The translations under genes and the position numbers were made by a program. Below the pieces are notes generated by a model, which was not told the origin of the DNA, did not search any database, and worked only from the letters and a program-made list of their open reading frames with translations. A DNA stretch of 20,456 nucleotides from a virus: IMG/VR virus record IMGVR_UViG_3300046517_000079, positions 1-20,456 of that record. The stretch is one strand, 5' to 3'. The first letter of the stretch is position 1; each line of letters begins with the position of its first letter. Shown here piece by piece: positions 8,257 through 16,474 of the stretch.

Positions 8257-8610
8257 TTATGTCCACATTATTCTGAGCAGGTTAATAACACCACCTGCAT
8301 TCAGAACAAAACTTACAGGTGCAGTTTCAAATGAGATACTGCAAGGGTCCAACTTACTAATTGGAAGTCCAGTATCTGCACCAGCACCTTTAAGTATTAG
8401 TGCTTGAGCGTTTCCAGTAGGAGGAATTATAGTAGCTCCTTTTACGGTGCTTCCACCCGTAGGGACTGTAATGGTATTATCTCCGGCAGCTAAACTATGA
8501 ATAGTTATACTACCTGGAGAAACTGCATTAGCAGCCGCTGGCAGAGTTTCACTACCGTTTACATCACCAGAATAAACAATAGTAACTGTCCTAAGTGCGT
8601 TTACAGCCAT
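8257..8610 (-). CDS. Small Gly/Ala/Thr-rich beta protein between scaffold and major capsid genes
   Basis: 117 residues, composed of short strands and turns (SITIHSLAAGDNTITVPTGG near residue 33, GATIIPPTGNAQALILKG, then SFVLNAGGVINLLRIMWT at the end). There is no catalytic or transmembrane feature. A clean AAGGAG precedes the ATG at 8610, and the stop overlaps the capsid gene's Shine-Dalgarno. Head decoration proteins are often encoded between scaffold and capsid genes. The sequence resembles other small beta proteins in this window in composition but not clearly in alignment. Possible decoration protein; unproven. Confidence 0.85.
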   Translation of the reverse strand: MAVNALRTVTIVYSGDVNGSETLPAAANAVSPGSITIHSLAAGDNTITVPTGGSTVKGATIIPPTGNAQALILKGAGADTGLPISKLDPCSISFETAPVSFVLNAGGVINLLRIMWT

Positions 8611-8625
8611 GAAACTCCTTGAAGC

Positions 8626-9978
8626 CTAATCTGAATTAAGGAACTCTAATGTTGTCATTCCTTTTGGAATTTCTTTTGCGCTCGTGATTTTGCCAGTATT
8701 AGTTTGGGAACGTGGCCGTCCCGGCGCAATTGGACCCTGTTTTAGGGTCGTTTCTTCTTGTTCGTCACCATCTTTTACACGCTTACCCATACCACGCAAA
8801 GCTTCATTTCTAGCCTTTTTAATGACTGAAGGCAACAGTGTTTTTGCTTTGCTAACATAGGCAGATTTAATCCGTTCAGTTGCTTCTCTGCTAAAGTTAC
8901 TCTTGAATACTGATTCCCAAAGTTTGTCAATTAATGATTTAAATCGAGTATCTTGATTGATAAGTCTTTCAAGAGTATCTAGCGCCTCACGAGAAGCAGT
9001 TTTCCTGATATACTCAGTCATTGACTGTTTAGGGTCAATGTTAGCCTCAATCGTATTGCGTAGTGTATTATTCACACGAGAATTCAACTCTCCACGCGCA
9101 GTTTCAAATTGCTGTCTAATAAAACCTTGTTCACGTTCAGAAAGCTGTTTCTCACGAGTATTATCTTCTGGTTTTTCATCTCGTGAAAGATTTGTCGGAG
9201 GCTTCCATTCTGAACTTCCAAATACAAACTGATTCAGAATATGAGCACCCTGTTGTAGTGCCATTCCCTGACCAGGTTCTTTTTCAGTTCCTACGCCTAG
9301 TCTACGTGATTCTTGAATCATAGTCATAATGGTATGCTTTGCAACGTTTCCTAGAATGTGAAGATAAGCTTTTTCATCAACAGCATTGAGAGTCGAAAGA
9401 TATCCATCCACAATACGATAGAAAGCGTTCTCATTAGTATCTTTAATTGATTTGAGAATAGTTCCAATATTCCCATTCATTACATCGCGTTCAAATCCAT
9501 CGAGAATATTAGACTTCTCAACAGCAGTTTTCGCGTCTTCAATAGTTGGAAGTAGTTCCGTATATTGCTGTTCACGATAATAGGCTTTCTCAAGATATGG
9601 AAAGTCTTTAAAGAGTTGAGGATACTTAGCTAGAATTTCACGTCGTCTAACAGGTGTAACTAGTTCAAGTTGGTCATCAGAAGGTTCTTCTAATTCTTCT
9701 TCTAGTAATTCTAATTCGTCAGGTTCTTCTTCCTCTGACTCATCTCCTTTAGCAATAATTTTATCATCATCTTTACCTTCCTTCGGTAAAGTCTTATCTT
9801 TTCCGATTTCTTTAGAGTCTCCAAGTGGTATTGTTTCTGGCTCGTCATCATCAGCCAGAAATTCAATAAAATCCTCCTTACTATCACCAGCAGGTAGGAT
9901 TTTAGTATCGCCAGCAGGTCCACCACCAGCGCCACTATCTGTAGCTTTACTGAACAGTTGCAGATGCTTGATGAACAT
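8626..9978 (-). CDS. Probable scaffolding protein
   Basis: 450 residues in the classic scaffold position between portal and capsid. Residues about 35-105 are extremely acidic with long Glu/Asp runs. The middle is helical (EILAKYPQLFKDFPYLEKAY near 115, AFYRIVDGYLSTLNAVDEKA near 188). The C-terminal third is charged coiled-coil-like (EREQGFIRQQFETARGELNS) and ends in a basic/polar tail (KKARNEALRGMGKRVKDGD). P22-type scaffolds are helical, highly charged, and bind coat through a basic C-terminal region, which fits. GGAG seven bases before the ATG supports the start at 9978, which overlaps the end of the portal gene by 32 bases. No protease motif is seen inside, so it may be recycled rather than cleaved. 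Confidence 0.85.
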   Translation of the reverse strand: MFIKHLQLFSKATDSGAGGGPAGDTKILPAGDSKEDFIEFLADDDEPETIPLGDSKEIGKDKTLPKEGKDDDKIIAKGDESEEEEPDELELLEEELEEPSDDQLELVTPVRRREILAKYPQLFKDFPYLEKAYYREQQYTELLPTIEDAKTAVEKSNILDGFERDVMNGNIGTILKSIKDTNENAFYRIVDGYLSTLNAVDEKAYLHILGNVAKHTIMTMIQESRRLGVGTEKEPGQGMALQQGAHILNQFVFGSSEWKPPTNLSRDEKPEDNTREKQLSEREQGFIRQQFETARGELNSRVNNTLRNTIEANIDPKQSMTEYIRKTASREALDTLERLINQDTRFKSLIDKLWESVFKSNFSREATERIKSAYVSKAKTLLPSVIKKARNEALRGMGKRVKDGDEQEETTLKQGPIAPGRPRSQTNTGKITSAKEIPKGMTTLEFLNSD

Positions 9979-12298
9979 CGGATTCTCCGGTTATGGGTGC
10001 TTCTTTTGTTTTAGTTGAATCTGGCTTTTTAGCAGGCGCTGCACCTTGCGCTGCCTCAGCTTGTGCTTGTTGTTGTCCCTGCATTATTAATTGTTGATGA
10101 TGCATATTACCATATAGCAAGACATTCTTATATCCTTGCTCATTAGTAATCTTAGCATCACGCCCTGTTTCACTAATTACCCACTTACGAACAATTTCAA
10201 ATGCAACCTGATGATTATCATAAATAGGGTCAATATCTACTGATGGTACTTCTGGATTTTGTGGGTCACCAGTTTCAATAGGTGCAGAATTCAAAAGTAG
10301 TTTAATATCATCGTATGTCTTTTCAACATCATCTTCACCTGGAACAAAGAAATCTTCCAATCCAATATGGTCTTTAAGGAGTGGTAGATTTTCTGGAGCA
10401 CCAAGCATTTGTAGAATTTCAGGATTAGCACCCTGTAATAGTTGCATGAGCACATCTCTCTGTTGTGCCCAAGTCATTGGAAGATTTTCATTAGATTCTA
10501 GTTCAATCTTTCCAATCTTTCCTTCCATTTCAGCCTTACGAATAAAGACATTAACAAAATTTCCATCTCTATTAAGTTGAACATCTTTATCGTCTCCTTG
10601 GTCTCTAGTTTCCTCAATATACATCGGAATAACTTTACCGAAGATATTCTTCCACCAAAGAGTAAACATTTTCCAAGTATTCTGAAGTCTCTGTAATGCC
10701 TGCGCGCGGGACATAGAATATTGTGATGCAGTCTCAGAACCCTGAATAGCTCCACCAAATAGACTTGGCAGAGCACCAGATACTAACTGACCTAATGTCT
10801 GGATATTCTGAGAGAATGGCATTACTTCAGGTGAAAGACTAGAAGTCTTAACTTGATAGAATGCATCCCCAATAGCTTTACCAGTTTTAGGAGTAGCTTC
10901 ATATATCGCACCTGGAACAGTTTCCATTTGACGATATGAATTAAAATTCAAAACAGCAGGGTCAGCAAACGTTTGACCAATACCATGCTCAATAGTTTGA
11001 ATAGTTAATGAGATTAAGTCGTTTGTTATCTCCTGAATTGAAACAAGCAACAATCCAAGAGGGTCGTGATGTAGATAATCAGAAAGAGGATTATGAGTAA
11101 GAGTCCACCTATCGTCGAGATTTTCATCTTCCGCTTCACCAAATGCATCGTTCACCAATACAACACGAGCACCATTAGGGTAAAGTTTCTTGAGCTTTCC
11201 AACATCTTCTTTATTTTTAAGAACTTGGAATGCTGATGGTCTAAGCCAAGCATTCCTAATAGTCACAGCATTGATAGGATATTCACCTTGATATTGAGGA
11301 GATAATCTACCCCATTGTTCATATGGGTCTTTTGGACCTAGTTCAGTAGAAATTTTAGCATTCAATTTTTCATTATCAAGATGTTCAAATCTCTCTAATG
11401 CATTAGTATAATGAGTTTCATAACTAAAAATTAGATATGGAATATCACATTGTTTCTTTGCGTAATTGGGAATCTTAACATAAAGACCACCATACGCTTC
11501 CATCATCATTCTAGTTTTAGGTTCTCGTGTAGTTCCAATTAATTTAGTAATAGTAAGTGTTTCCTCAGAAATTTGAGGCATTACAGATTGTAGACATGCA
11601 GGACACAAATCAGTTCCATCATTCTGAACGATGTCTTGTATATCTACATCTGATGGTCCTGGGTCAAACTTATCTCTCTGTTGTTGTAATTTCTTTTGCG
11701 CAGCTTGAACTTCAGGAGTAATAGTCTGGTCATCAATGGCATGTCCACAATTAGGACAAGTAGTATATTGATGAATTTCTTCTTCATCTTCATAATGTGG
11801 TGAATCATAACTTCCATACTCATCATCCTGTTTAGGATAAGTATAACAAGCTACCATTCCTTCTGTACAGTAAATAAATAATGCGTGTAGCCAAAGTAAA
11901 GCTATATCATTATGTCTATAAATTAGTTTAGCAATCTTATCCCCTGTTTTCGCTGTCGATACATCCAGCGGATTTGTCGCATCGTCAGGATAACACTTGA
12001 CTGGAGGAACAGTTATACTTAAAGCTGCAATAATTGATTCAAGATAAGCACGGAATATGTTAATAGGCTTATCGTAATAAGACTGGTCAGTATCAGAATC
12101 ATCTGATTCTTCATTCCAAATTCTCCAATCATGTGCTACTTCAGAATACCAAGCTTTCTGGAATCCTTCCCAAAATAGTTTAAGTCTACGCCATGTGCGT
12201 ATTTGTCGTTCGCGCACAGCTGTATCTTCTTTATCAAAATGTGAAACTACTTCTTTAAGTAATCTCTGAATTTCTTCAGACGGTAGTTTTTTCGACAT
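9947..12298 (-). CDS. Portal protein with four-Cys insertion
   Basis: 783 residues, close in length to the P22 portal (about 725). The N-terminal helical region (KLFWEGFQKAWYSEVAHDW, residues 40-58, and KPINIFRAYLESIIAALS) and the later stem/crown-like part (EITNDLISLTIQTIEHGIG, then ETASQYSMSRAQALQRLQNT) are portal hallmarks. An insertion around residues 160-240 carries CPNC (181-184) and CPAC (232-235), a possible zinc site interrupted by a charged helix. The C-terminus is Gln/Ala-rich (QGQQQAQAEAAQGAAPAKK), probably extending into the barrel. Neighbours, terminase upstream and scaffold downstream, agree. The start shares one base with the previous stop (TAATG). Confidence 0.92.
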   Translation of the reverse strand: MSKKLPSEEIQRLLKEVVSHFDKEDTAVRERQIRTWRRLKLFWEGFQKAWYSEVAHDWRIWNEESDDSDTDQSYYDKPINIFRAYLESIIAALSITVPPVKCYPDDATNPLDVSTAKTGDKIAKLIYRHNDIALLWLHALFIYCTEGMVACYTYPKQDDEYGSYDSPHYEDEEEIHQYTTCPNCGHAIDDQTITPEVQAAQKKLQQQRDKFDPGPSDVDIQDIVQNDGTDLCPACLQSVMPQISEETLTITKLIGTTREPKTRMMMEAYGGLYVKIPNYAKKQCDIPYLIFSYETHYTNALERFEHLDNEKLNAKISTELGPKDPYEQWGRLSPQYQGEYPINAVTIRNAWLRPSAFQVLKNKEDVGKLKKLYPNGARVVLVNDAFGEAEDENLDDRWTLTHNPLSDYLHHDPLGLLLVSIQEITNDLISLTIQTIEHGIGQTFADPAVLNFNSYRQMETVPGAIYEATPKTGKAIGDAFYQVKTSSLSPEVMPFSQNIQTLGQLVSGALPSLFGGAIQGSETASQYSMSRAQALQRLQNTWKMFTLWWKNIFGKVIPMYIEETRDQGDDKDVQLNRDGNFVNVFIRKAEMEGKIGKIELESNENLPMTWAQQRDVLMQLLQGANPEILQMLGAPENLPLLKDHIGLEDFFVPGEDDVEKTYDDIKLLLNSAPIETGDPQNPEVPSVDIDPIYDNHQVAFEIVRKWVISETGRDAKITNEQGYKNVLLYGNMHHQQLIMQGQQQAQAEAAQGAAPAKKPDSTKTKEAPITGESDVHQASATVQ

Positions 12299-12759
12299 TA
12301 GAACATCACTGGTCTATTAAGTCCTGGAACTTGACTTCCACCTTGCATTGGTGCGCCCATACCTTGTGGTGGCATACCTCCACCCATTTGTGGCGGTGGT
12401 CCACCTTGCTGATATGGATTCCACATAGGACTAATATTAGGATTATTTTGTGGTCCACCCATCTGAGGAGGCCCACCCATACCAGGCATTCCACCCATAG
12501 GAGGTTGACTACCCTGTGGAGGAGCACCAAATTGTACTTTACTATATGGATTACCAGGAGCACCAGCTGAAGGATTAACACCTGGTCCCTTACCCCTCTT
12601 ACGACGATTCATCATTCCACCAACAGTAGCACCTATTGCATCGCCTAAATTAGGTTGTTGCTGTTGTGGACTACCACCCATAGCACCAGCCATAGATGGA
12701 GCAGCTTGACCCATTCTATTCCAGAAACCACCGCCCATAGGTCCAGTATCCATAGGCAT
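12298..12759 (-). CDS. Pro/Gly/Met/Gln-rich low-complexity protein
   Basis: 153 residues dominated by Gly, Pro, Met and Gln. Imperfect repeats of the type PPMGGMPGMGGPP and PPPQMGGGMPPQGMG fill the C-terminal half. A basic patch MNRRKRGKG lies near residue 51 and a QQQQ run near 32. It is likely disordered. It is joined to both neighbours by TAATG junctions, between the 58-residue basic protein and the portal gene. No known domain. It could be a head-interior, connector or assembly protein that tolerates disorder. The coding frame is supported by tight junctions on both sides. Confidence 0.8.
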   Translation of the reverse strand: MPMDTGPMGGGFWNRMGQAAPSMAGAMGGSPQQQQPNLGDAIGATVGGMMNRRKRGKGPGVNPSAGAPGNPYSKVQFGAPPQGSQPPMGGMPGMGGPPQMGGPQNNPNISPMWNPYQQGGPPPQMGGGMPPQGMGAPMQGGSQVPGLNRPVMF

Positions 12760-12935
12760 TATACACCACCTAACTTCTTAAAGAATTTATTGGAAGGACC
12801 AGTATCTATAGTATTACCAGCTCTCATTTTCTTTTGATTCTTAGTAGCTTGAGGATTATCTTTCCTTCTTTTCATTGCAGGAAAGGCACTTAAATCGCTT
12901 TTATTACCCTTAACAGCAAATTTTGGAAATGGCAT
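12759..12935 (-). CDS. Small basic protein, 58 residues
   Basis: An ATG at 12935 opens a 58-residue frame ending in TAA that shares one base with the next start. Only one base separates it from the stop of the metallopeptidase gene. The product begins MPFPKFAVKGNKSDLSAF and is strongly basic, with MKRRKDNPQATKNQKKMRAG in the middle and FFKKLGGV at the end. It has no acidic cluster, Cys or membrane segment. Its place in an otherwise gapless operon makes it a real gene even though it is short. A nucleic-acid-binding or virion assembly role would fit the charge, but no family is recognised. Confidence 0.8.
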   Translation of the reverse strand: MPFPKFAVKGNKSDLSAFPAMKRRKDNPQATKNQKKMRAGNTIDTGPSNKFFKKLGGV

Positions 12936-12936
12936 A

Positions 12937-13476
12937 TTACTTCCCCATGAATGATGGTCCTGTGTTAATTCCCCTTTGTTTAGTTTGACTAGGTAATTGT
13001 AAATCTCTAGAACCAGTAACAGGGTCAGTATAGTAAGGAATATTCATCTTACCAGCACGGTCACGTTCTGCTTGATATGCTTCCATTTCTCGTGGACGCC
13101 ATTGATATGGGTCATTCATAGGACTACCAGCAGGAATACCAGCAGGAACTTTTTCATCTGGTGCAAATAATGATAGAGCAGTCTTATACCAAGGAGTAGT
13201 TTGTGCTTGTTTACTATGAGTAAGTTCATGCATTAATACTTGTTCAGGGTCTTGTCCCTGCATCATATCACGATTATAAGTAACATTCCCTGAGAATGGA
13301 TTAGTAACTGCTATAGCTCCGCGAGGCATCATCCATCCAGTTAAAGACATTGAATTAGATGGAGATGCAGACACAGGTTTAATGTCTGGACGTTCAGCCA
13401 ATACCTTCCTCAATGCACGTTGCATTGATTCATCAATTACTTGATTCTGCGGAACGTTCGCGTTCGGTTGCGGCAT
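12937..13476 (-). CDS. Predicted zinc metallopeptidase (HELTH zincin)
   Basis: 179 residues. VLMHELTHSKQ (80-90) contains the HExxH signature: His83 and His87 as zinc ligands and Glu84 as catalytic base. About 45 residues later, PREMEAYQAERDRA (128-141) offers a glutamate third ligand (Glu130 or Glu132), as in gluzincins. The segment before the motif (GNVTYNRDMMQGQDPEQ) resembles the strand-helix lead-in of such domains. There is no signal peptide or membrane helix, so it acts in the cytosol or virion. It starts inside the coiled-coil gene (44-base overlap, GAGAT ahead of ATG). Possible roles are processing of scaffold or virion proteins, or cell-wall-related peptide cleavage. The substrate is unknown and catalytic activity is inferred from the motif. 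Confidence 0.8.
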   Translation of the reverse strand: MPQPNANVPQNQVIDESMQRALRKVLAERPDIKPVSASPSNSMSLTGWMMPRGAIAVTNPFSGNVTYNRDMMQGQDPEQVLMHELTHSKQAQTTPWYKTALSLFAPDEKVPAGIPAGSPMNDPYQWRPREMEAYQAERDRAGKMNIPYYTDPVTGSRDLQLPSQTKQRGINTGPSFMGK

Positions 13477-13840
13477 TATCCATCTCTTTTTCTAGTTCTT
13501 CAACAGATTTCTTATTAATTTCAGGAGTATCAGCTTTAGCCGCTTCCTTTATAGCTTTAGCTCTAGCCCTATCTTCAGCTTCTAACATTTGCCTACGAAC
13601 ATTCCAAGGAACCATTCGTGGCATAGTAACTGGTGCCAAAGGCACATTAGGAATAGGTTCTGGCTTTTCCATAATACGAGCTAATAGTTTTTCTCTTTCA
13701 TGATTAGCAATAGATAGTTGTTCCTTTAGAGTTTCACATGAGTCACATGGTTTTTCAATCTCCTTATTCAACATAAGTTGTTTTTCCTTATGTTCAATAC
13801 GAAGGTCTAACCATTGTTTATACCAATCTAGTAATAACAT
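13433..13840 (-). CDS. Coiled-coil protein with CxxC, function unknown
   Basis: 135 residues. The N-terminus (WYKQWLDLRIEHKEKQLMLNK) is an amphipathic helix. CDSC at residues 32-35 is followed by heptad-like ETLKEQLSIANHEREKLLARI. A Pro-rich linker (KPEPIPNVPLAPVTMPRMVP) separates it from a second charged helix (QMLEAEDRARAKAIKEAAKA and VEELEKEMDNAATERERSAE). This two-helix, linker architecture suggests oligomerisation. GGAGAGG eight bases before the ATG at 13840 supports the start. It overlaps the metallopeptidase by 44 bases at its 3-prime end. No enzymatic motif is present. It may be an assembly adaptor or a partner of the peptidase. Unrecognised. Confidence 0.82.
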   Translation of the reverse strand: MLLLDWYKQWLDLRIEHKEKQLMLNKEIEKPCDSCETLKEQLSIANHEREKLLARIMEKPEPIPNVPLAPVTMPRMVPWNVRRQMLEAEDRARAKAIKEAAKADTPEINKKSVEELEKEMDNAATERERSAESSN

Positions 13841-14187
13841 TATGACACCTCTCCATTAGTAATAAATCCATGCCACTCGCCAGGTGAATCACGACTAATA
13901 TCAATAGATGGAGTCAAAGTTAAATCTTTATAATCAGTTCCACTGACGTTCCATCTAGTAGGTTGTCCTTCCTTATTATGTGAACCCAAATCATCAGGAA
14001 CATCTTTTCCTATAAAGGTTACAATTATTCCATGTGTTCCTATTGGTCCATTATTCTTTTTAAAACAAACTGGACATAGAAAAAATATTCCTGTTGCTTC
14101 ACTTAATAATTCTGTATAAACATCTATTTTATCTTCATTTCTTTTTGTATGTATTACAAAATGAGGTTCTAATTCACTAAGATTCAA
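13840..14187 (-). CDS. Small CxxC protein resembling a phage family of unknown function (DUF6527-like)
   Basis: 115 residues. CPVC at 38-41 is followed by RWNVSG (78-83), DLTLTPSI (88-95) and WHGFITNGEV (105-114). This order (metal-binding CxxC, RW-x-G, L-x-PS-I, His-x-Phe-I-x-x-G) recalls a short protein family common in phages, often called DUF6527 and sometimes misnamed ammonia monooxygenase. I make the match from memory of motif order, not a search. The start is probably TTG at 14187, giving a TTGA overlap with the phosphatase stop. No in-frame ATG exists before the CPVC motif. Function unknown; His106 and the Cys pair may bind zinc. Confidence 0.75.
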   Translation of the reverse strand: MNLSELEPHFVIHTKRNEDKIDVYTELLSEATGIFFLCPVCFKKNNGPIGTHGIIVTFIGKDVPDDLGSHNKEGQPTRWNVSGTDYKDLTLTPSIDISRDSPGEWHGFITNGEVS

Positions 14188-14801
14188 GATACACCCGCTG
14201 AAGTTTTTCTAGCATTTACAATAGCGAATTGATTCTTATCTCCATTCGCCACAGCATAACCACCATGTTCAGTTGAGATATCAGTCTTTGATAGAAAATC
14301 ATTATCATACTTATAATTATTGCCTAATTTCATGTCTGCTTTGGTGAGCAGGATGTTCCTACCATGAGTGACAAAAATATAATTATCATCAGTTTTATCA
14401 TATAGAAACTTATTTGCAAACGGTATATATTTCTTTGCCCACTCGTCAACAGTTCCCCCGTTTGGAATTTGTTCTTTAGGATTCTTTAGAAAATGCTGAA
14501 CATCTTCTTGATATGTATCTGTAGATTTCCCGACATATTCTCCCAAATCAAGTGGAAGTAATTCATTACGTGATTCAACTTGTAATCCAGTTGCTTCAGA
14601 AATAATATCGGCAGTATCTCTAGTCCTTGATAATGGTGATGTAAAAATCTTTTTAAAGTCAACTTTAGATTTAGCTAATTTGTCACCAATAGCAACGGCT
14701 TCATCTACACCTTCTTTAGTTAGTGGAACATCTTTTAGTCCATGAAACTTACCTTTAGTTCCCTTAGCATCACCATGTCTTACTAGATATACATTAGCCA
14801 T
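14184..14801 (-). CDS. Histidine phosphatase superfamily protein (phosphoglycerate mutase-like)
   Basis: 205 residues. VYLVRHGDA (4-12) contains the RHG signature with catalytic His9. FTSPLSRTRDTADII (53-67) provides the phosphate-binding Arg, and VTHGRN (144-149) the second His. In many family members an acid Glu sits in an LxExxxGxWxG motif. Here LPLDLGEYVG (82-91) puts Pro83 at that place, with Asp85 and Glu80 nearby, so catalysis may be altered. There is no signal peptide, so it acts in the cytosol. The gene is coupled by TAATG to the large terminase and by TTGA to the next gene. Substrate unknown: nucleotides, phosphosugars or phosphoproteins are possible. Confidence 0.88.
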   Translation of the reverse strand: MANVYLVRHGDAKGTKGKFHGLKDVPLTKEGVDEAVAIGDKLAKSKVDFKKIFTSPLSRTRDTADIISEATGLQVESRNELLPLDLGEYVGKSTDTYQEDVQHFLKNPKEQIPNGGTVDEWAKKYIPFANKFLYDKTDDNYIFVTHGRNILLTKADMKLGNNYKYDNDFLSKTDISTEHGGYAVANGDKNQFAIVNARKTSAGVS

Positions 14802-16474
14802 TAGTATCGCCTCTTATGAAATCTACTAACTACTTGCATCTTGTTGGTAGACTCCACAGTTCGCATATTACGATAGTATGCTGTCCAATCTTTGTTATCT
14901 TGCAAAGCTCTAGTTATTGCATCGCGCTTCTGTATTTTGGCAAATTCATTACTAGCTTCCGTAAAATATCTATCTGCTGTATCACAAGCATAACGTAAGT
15001 CATCATAGGGGTCATCCCCATCAAACTCCGCTACGTCTTCAGCAGGTTTACCATCTTTAGTTTTTCTATCATATGAGCACGCGCGAATAGTATCAATCAT
15101 TAATGGACAACAGTTAGGATGACCTTCGTGAAAAGGTTCCTCGCAACAGAATATTTGTAATCTAGGAATATCAGTCTCAGGTTCTGGTGGGTCGAATAAA
15201 TGCAGGTAATCCTTGTATGATTCTAATCCCTTATTCCTAAGAATCCACATAGCATATTCTTCGGAATAGACTGGCATCTCAGATGGAGGAATAACAGGAC
15301 GTGGCTTCCATCTAAGATATTCGTGAACCATCATTTTACCAGAGATCCGCGAACCTGGTGTATTAGCTGATAGTTCAATAGGCTTCTCTAATTCCTGTTC
15401 AATCTGTTGCTGAATAGTATGTTCTTGTCCTCTGTCTTGATTAGCTGAACGACAGAACTTAATTATTCTAGGATTCTCTTTATCAATATCATCTTTAACT
15501 ACTGGTCCCCATTCCGCTATCTTAGTCTTGAGCCAATACCGTTCACGATAAAGATATACTCTCCCTTGAGGCGATACGGCATAATATCCAATATATGCCA
15601 TAGCCGCAAATCCCCAATCACCTATTACAAATCTAGGCCACCATTCAGGGATTTCGAAAGGTTGCACTACGTGTAATGCGTTCGCAGGTTCATCAGGATA
15701 TCTTTTCTCTCTAAACTCATCAAAGACTTGTCCTTGATAAGAATCCCAATCTCCATACTTTCTAGCTTTACGTTCTGCTTCATTTGGAATACCATCTAGT
15801 CTCTTAGAATATTCTGGGTCCGCGTGTGGATTATCTGCTACAGTAGAATGAATATAAATTCGTTTTACTCCACCTTTCCCAATGATGATTTTACCACCTT
15901 CAGGATATGGAGCGACGAATCGCTTTTTAACAAATGTATGTCCAATACCTCCAGGCATTCCCGCTGCTCTAATGATAGCAGGAAGGTTTCTAACAGAGGT
16001 TCTAACTCTGGTGAATCCAATATAAAGATATATGTATTCTGTAGAAGATGTGAGTTCGTCAGGAGTAAAGAGATTAATTTCCATTGAGTCGTATTTATGG
16101 ACATCGTTTTCTTCCTCGCAATGCGCAAGGAAAATCATAGCACCCTGATTAGCTAATCCAGTTCCACCGTATTGGTCTAATCTAGGGAATGTCCAAGTCA
16201 TGTCTGTCTTATTGAATGATGCACCAAACTTAGGATATATTTCGCGACTCCGCGGGACTATTTCATTACGTAGTTCAGGAAATGTTCTTCTAAGAAATAC
16301 TTGTTTGAATGCGGGATTCTCATGCCATCGATGCACAAGACCATACATTAATAATACGTCTGACTTACCAGAAGCGTTTCCTCCACCATATAATCCTTCG
16401 AATATAGATAGAGGTAGAGAAAGAAATTGTTCTTGTTTAGGAGTTGGCCTCCAGAATCCTTTATCAAAGGCCAC
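14801..16474 (-). CDS. terL: Terminase large subunit (DNA packaging ATPase and nuclease)
   Basis: 557 residues. YGGGNASGKSDV (29-40) is the Walker A of the packaging motor. A Walker B-like MEINLFTPDEL (131-141) supplies Asp139 and Glu140. The C-terminal RNase H-like nuclease is marked by RFVIGDWGF (281-289, Asp286) and by DDPYDDLRYACD (487-498). A Cys/His-rich stretch (FCCEEPFHEGHPNCC, 442-456) could bind a metal. It cuts DNA and drives it through the portal. Start is GTG at 16474, which overlaps the preceding TAG stop (TAGTG). The preceding small genes include the likely small subunit, separated by three intervening small genes, which is unusual. Confidence 0.96.
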   Translation of the reverse strand: MAFDKGFWRPTPKQEQFLSLPLSIFEGLYGGGNASGKSDVLLMYGLVHRWHENPAFKQVFLRRTFPELRNEIVPRSREIYPKFGASFNKTDMTWTFPRLDQYGGTGLANQGAMIFLAHCEEENDVHKYDSMEINLFTPDELTSSTEYIYLYIGFTRVRTSVRNLPAIIRAAGMPGGIGHTFVKKRFVAPYPEGGKIIIGKGGVKRIYIHSTVADNPHADPEYSKRLDGIPNEAERKARKYGDWDSYQGQVFDEFREKRYPDEPANALHVVQPFEIPEWWPRFVIGDWGFAAMAYIGYYAVSPQGRVYLYRERYWLKTKIAEWGPVVKDDIDKENPRIIKFCRSANQDRGQEHTIQQQIEQELEKPIELSANTPGSRISGKMMVHEYLRWKPRPVIPPSEMPVYSEEYAMWILRNKGLESYKDYLHLFDPPEPETDIPRLQIFCCEEPFHEGHPNCCPLMIDTIRACSYDRKTKDGKPAEDVAEFDGDDPYDDLRYACDTADRYFTEASNEFAKIQKRDAITRALQDNKDWTAYYRNMRTVESTNKMQVVSRFHKRRY

